Shown here one piece after another: positions 63,281 through 64,000 of a stretch of 64,000 bases of DNA. The notes under the pieces are model-generated. The model was not told the DNA's origin, did no database searches, and was given only the letters and a program-made list of their open reading frames with translations. The DNA is taken from contig NZ_NPOA01000008.1 in assembly GCF_002287375.1 (NCBI RefSeq), positions 124,001-188,000 of the forward strand, given 5' to 3'. The translations under genes and the position numbers were made by a program. Position 1 is the stretch's first letter, and the number at the start of each line of letters is the position of its first letter. This DNA comes from Virgibacillus profundi. Its GTDB lineage: Bacteria > Bacillota > Bacilli > Bacillales > Amphibacillaceae.

Positions 63281-64000
63281 TTATTTAGGATGCGTCATTT
63301 CCTTAGGAACCACATATTTATCAAATTCTTCTTCTGTCAATAAACCTAATTCGACTGCTGTTTCTTTTAATGTAGAATTGTCATTAAATGCCTTTTTTGC
63401 AATTTTAGCAGCATTTTCATAGCCTATATGTGGATTTAATGCTGTTACAAGCATCAAAGAATCATTTAAATATTTCTCAATTTGCTCATGGTTCGGTTCA
63501 ATGCCTACAGCACAGCGCTCATTAAATGACAAAATGCTATCAGCAAGTATTTGACATGATTGCAAGAAGTTATAGGCAATCACTGGTTTAAATACATTTA
63601 ATTCAAAATTACCCTGACTGGCAGAAAATCCAATTGCTGCATCATTACCCATAACTTGTGCTGCAACCATTGTAACTGCTTCACTTTGTGTTGGATTTAC
63701 TTTCCCTGGCATAATTGAACTTCCCGGTTCATTAGCAGGAATCGTAATTTCACCAATACCGCAACGAGGACCACTCGCCAGCCAGCGAACATCATTTGCT
63801 ATTTTCATCAAATCTGCTGCCAATGCTTTTAGAGCACCGTGTGCATACACTGTCTCATCATGACTTGTCAGGGCATGAAATTTATTTGGTGCAGAAATGA
63901 AGTTTTTCCCTGTAAATCCATTGATTGCTTCACAAACACGGTTAGAAAACTCAGGATGTGCATTCAAGCCTGTCCCAACTGCCGTCCCGCCAATTGCAAG
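63281..64000 (-). CDS. fumC: Fumarate hydratase class II, C-terminal part
   Basis: The frame runs through the right window edge ([15 protein letters not shown] at the edge), giving 239 of about 460 residues. The signature [15 protein letters not shown] is intact, as is the C-terminal domain ending [20 protein letters not shown]. It interconverts fumarate and malate in the TCA cycle. Aspartase has a similar core, but the sequence fits fumarase better. Confidence 0.88.
   Translation of the reverse strand, partial: LAIGGTAVGTGLNAHPEFSNRVCEAINGFTGKNFISAPNKFHALTSHDETVYAHGALKALAADLMKIANDVRWLASGPRCGIGEITIPANEPGSSIMPGKVNPTQSEAVTMVAAQVMGNDAAIGFSASQGNFELNVFKPVIAYNFLQSCQILADSILSFNERCAVGIEPNHEQIEKYLNDSLMLVTALNPHIGYENAAKIAKKAFNDNSTLKETAVELGLLTEEEFDKYVVPKEMTHPK

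Noticed and set aside
1-64000. tRNA or rRNA genes
   Set aside because: No cloverleaf with a GTTCRA-type T-loop or rRNA core sequence was recognised on either strand.

Overview
The window looks like a chromosomal segment of a low-GC, endospore-forming Bacillaceae. The evidence is an alpha/beta-type SASP, YhaL and ComK homologues, and gene neighbourhoods matching the B. subtilis yhj-comK, yhf-hem-pbpF and ecs-hit-trpP-yhaH-yhaI-prsA-yhaM-yhaN-yhaO regions. A glycine betaine OpuA system, two GbsR-type regulators and many acidic proteins suggest a halotolerant Virgibacillus/Oceanobacillus-like organism (inference). I recognised no tRNA, rRNA, transposase or CRISPR array.

Bases 1 to about 10,030 are an integrated mobile element cut by the left window edge. 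From its right end it has a tyrosine integrase, a 57-aa ORF, a Xre repressor facing a Cro-like gene across an operator region, a string of small phage-type ORFs, a leader packed with micro-ORFs and hairpins, and a 1018-aa primase-like/SF2-helicase protein. Then come an ArpU/RinA-like late regulator, a late promoter, a small terminase-like protein, a 650-bp non-coding block, a coiled-coil protein, and the first codons of what reads like a major capsid protein. This compact integrase-repressor-replication-terS-capsid order resembles a phage satellite (PICI-like, perhaps capsid-encoding) more than a full prophage. It is the most interesting part of the window.

From 10,050 to 36,400 the content is core: sip, a TVP38-family gene, yhjD-like and comK (3' ends overlapping), lcfB behind a FadR box, a LysR/YeiH divergent pair, lplJ, yhfI, yhfH-like, pepF, the heme operon hemE-hemH-hemY with pbpF, hmoB, a disulfide pair (bdbC plus a thioredoxin-like protein), an MFS-liaF-liaS-liaR cluster, PAP2, a ferritin-like protein and an M20 amidohydrolase.

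From 36,400 to 64,000 come ecsAB, hit, trpP with a TRAP-type leader, yhaH, opuA with its GbsR-like regulator, yhaI, prsA, yhaL, yhaM, a second GbsR-like gene, yhaNO and an ECF sigma factor coupled to an unusual LCP-like membrane protein. These are followed by an ABC exporter (yhaPQ-like), an HTH/membrane pair, yhzD, yhaR, yheA, a PucR-like regulator, msmX, an SASP gene and the 3' part of fumC.

Two kinds of intergenic repeat run through the core. One is a dispersed family of 360-480 bp with inverted ends (four copies, two subfamilies). The other is a set of short arrays with different units, including a symmetric GTTGAGAGA/TCTCTCAAC array found at two loci.
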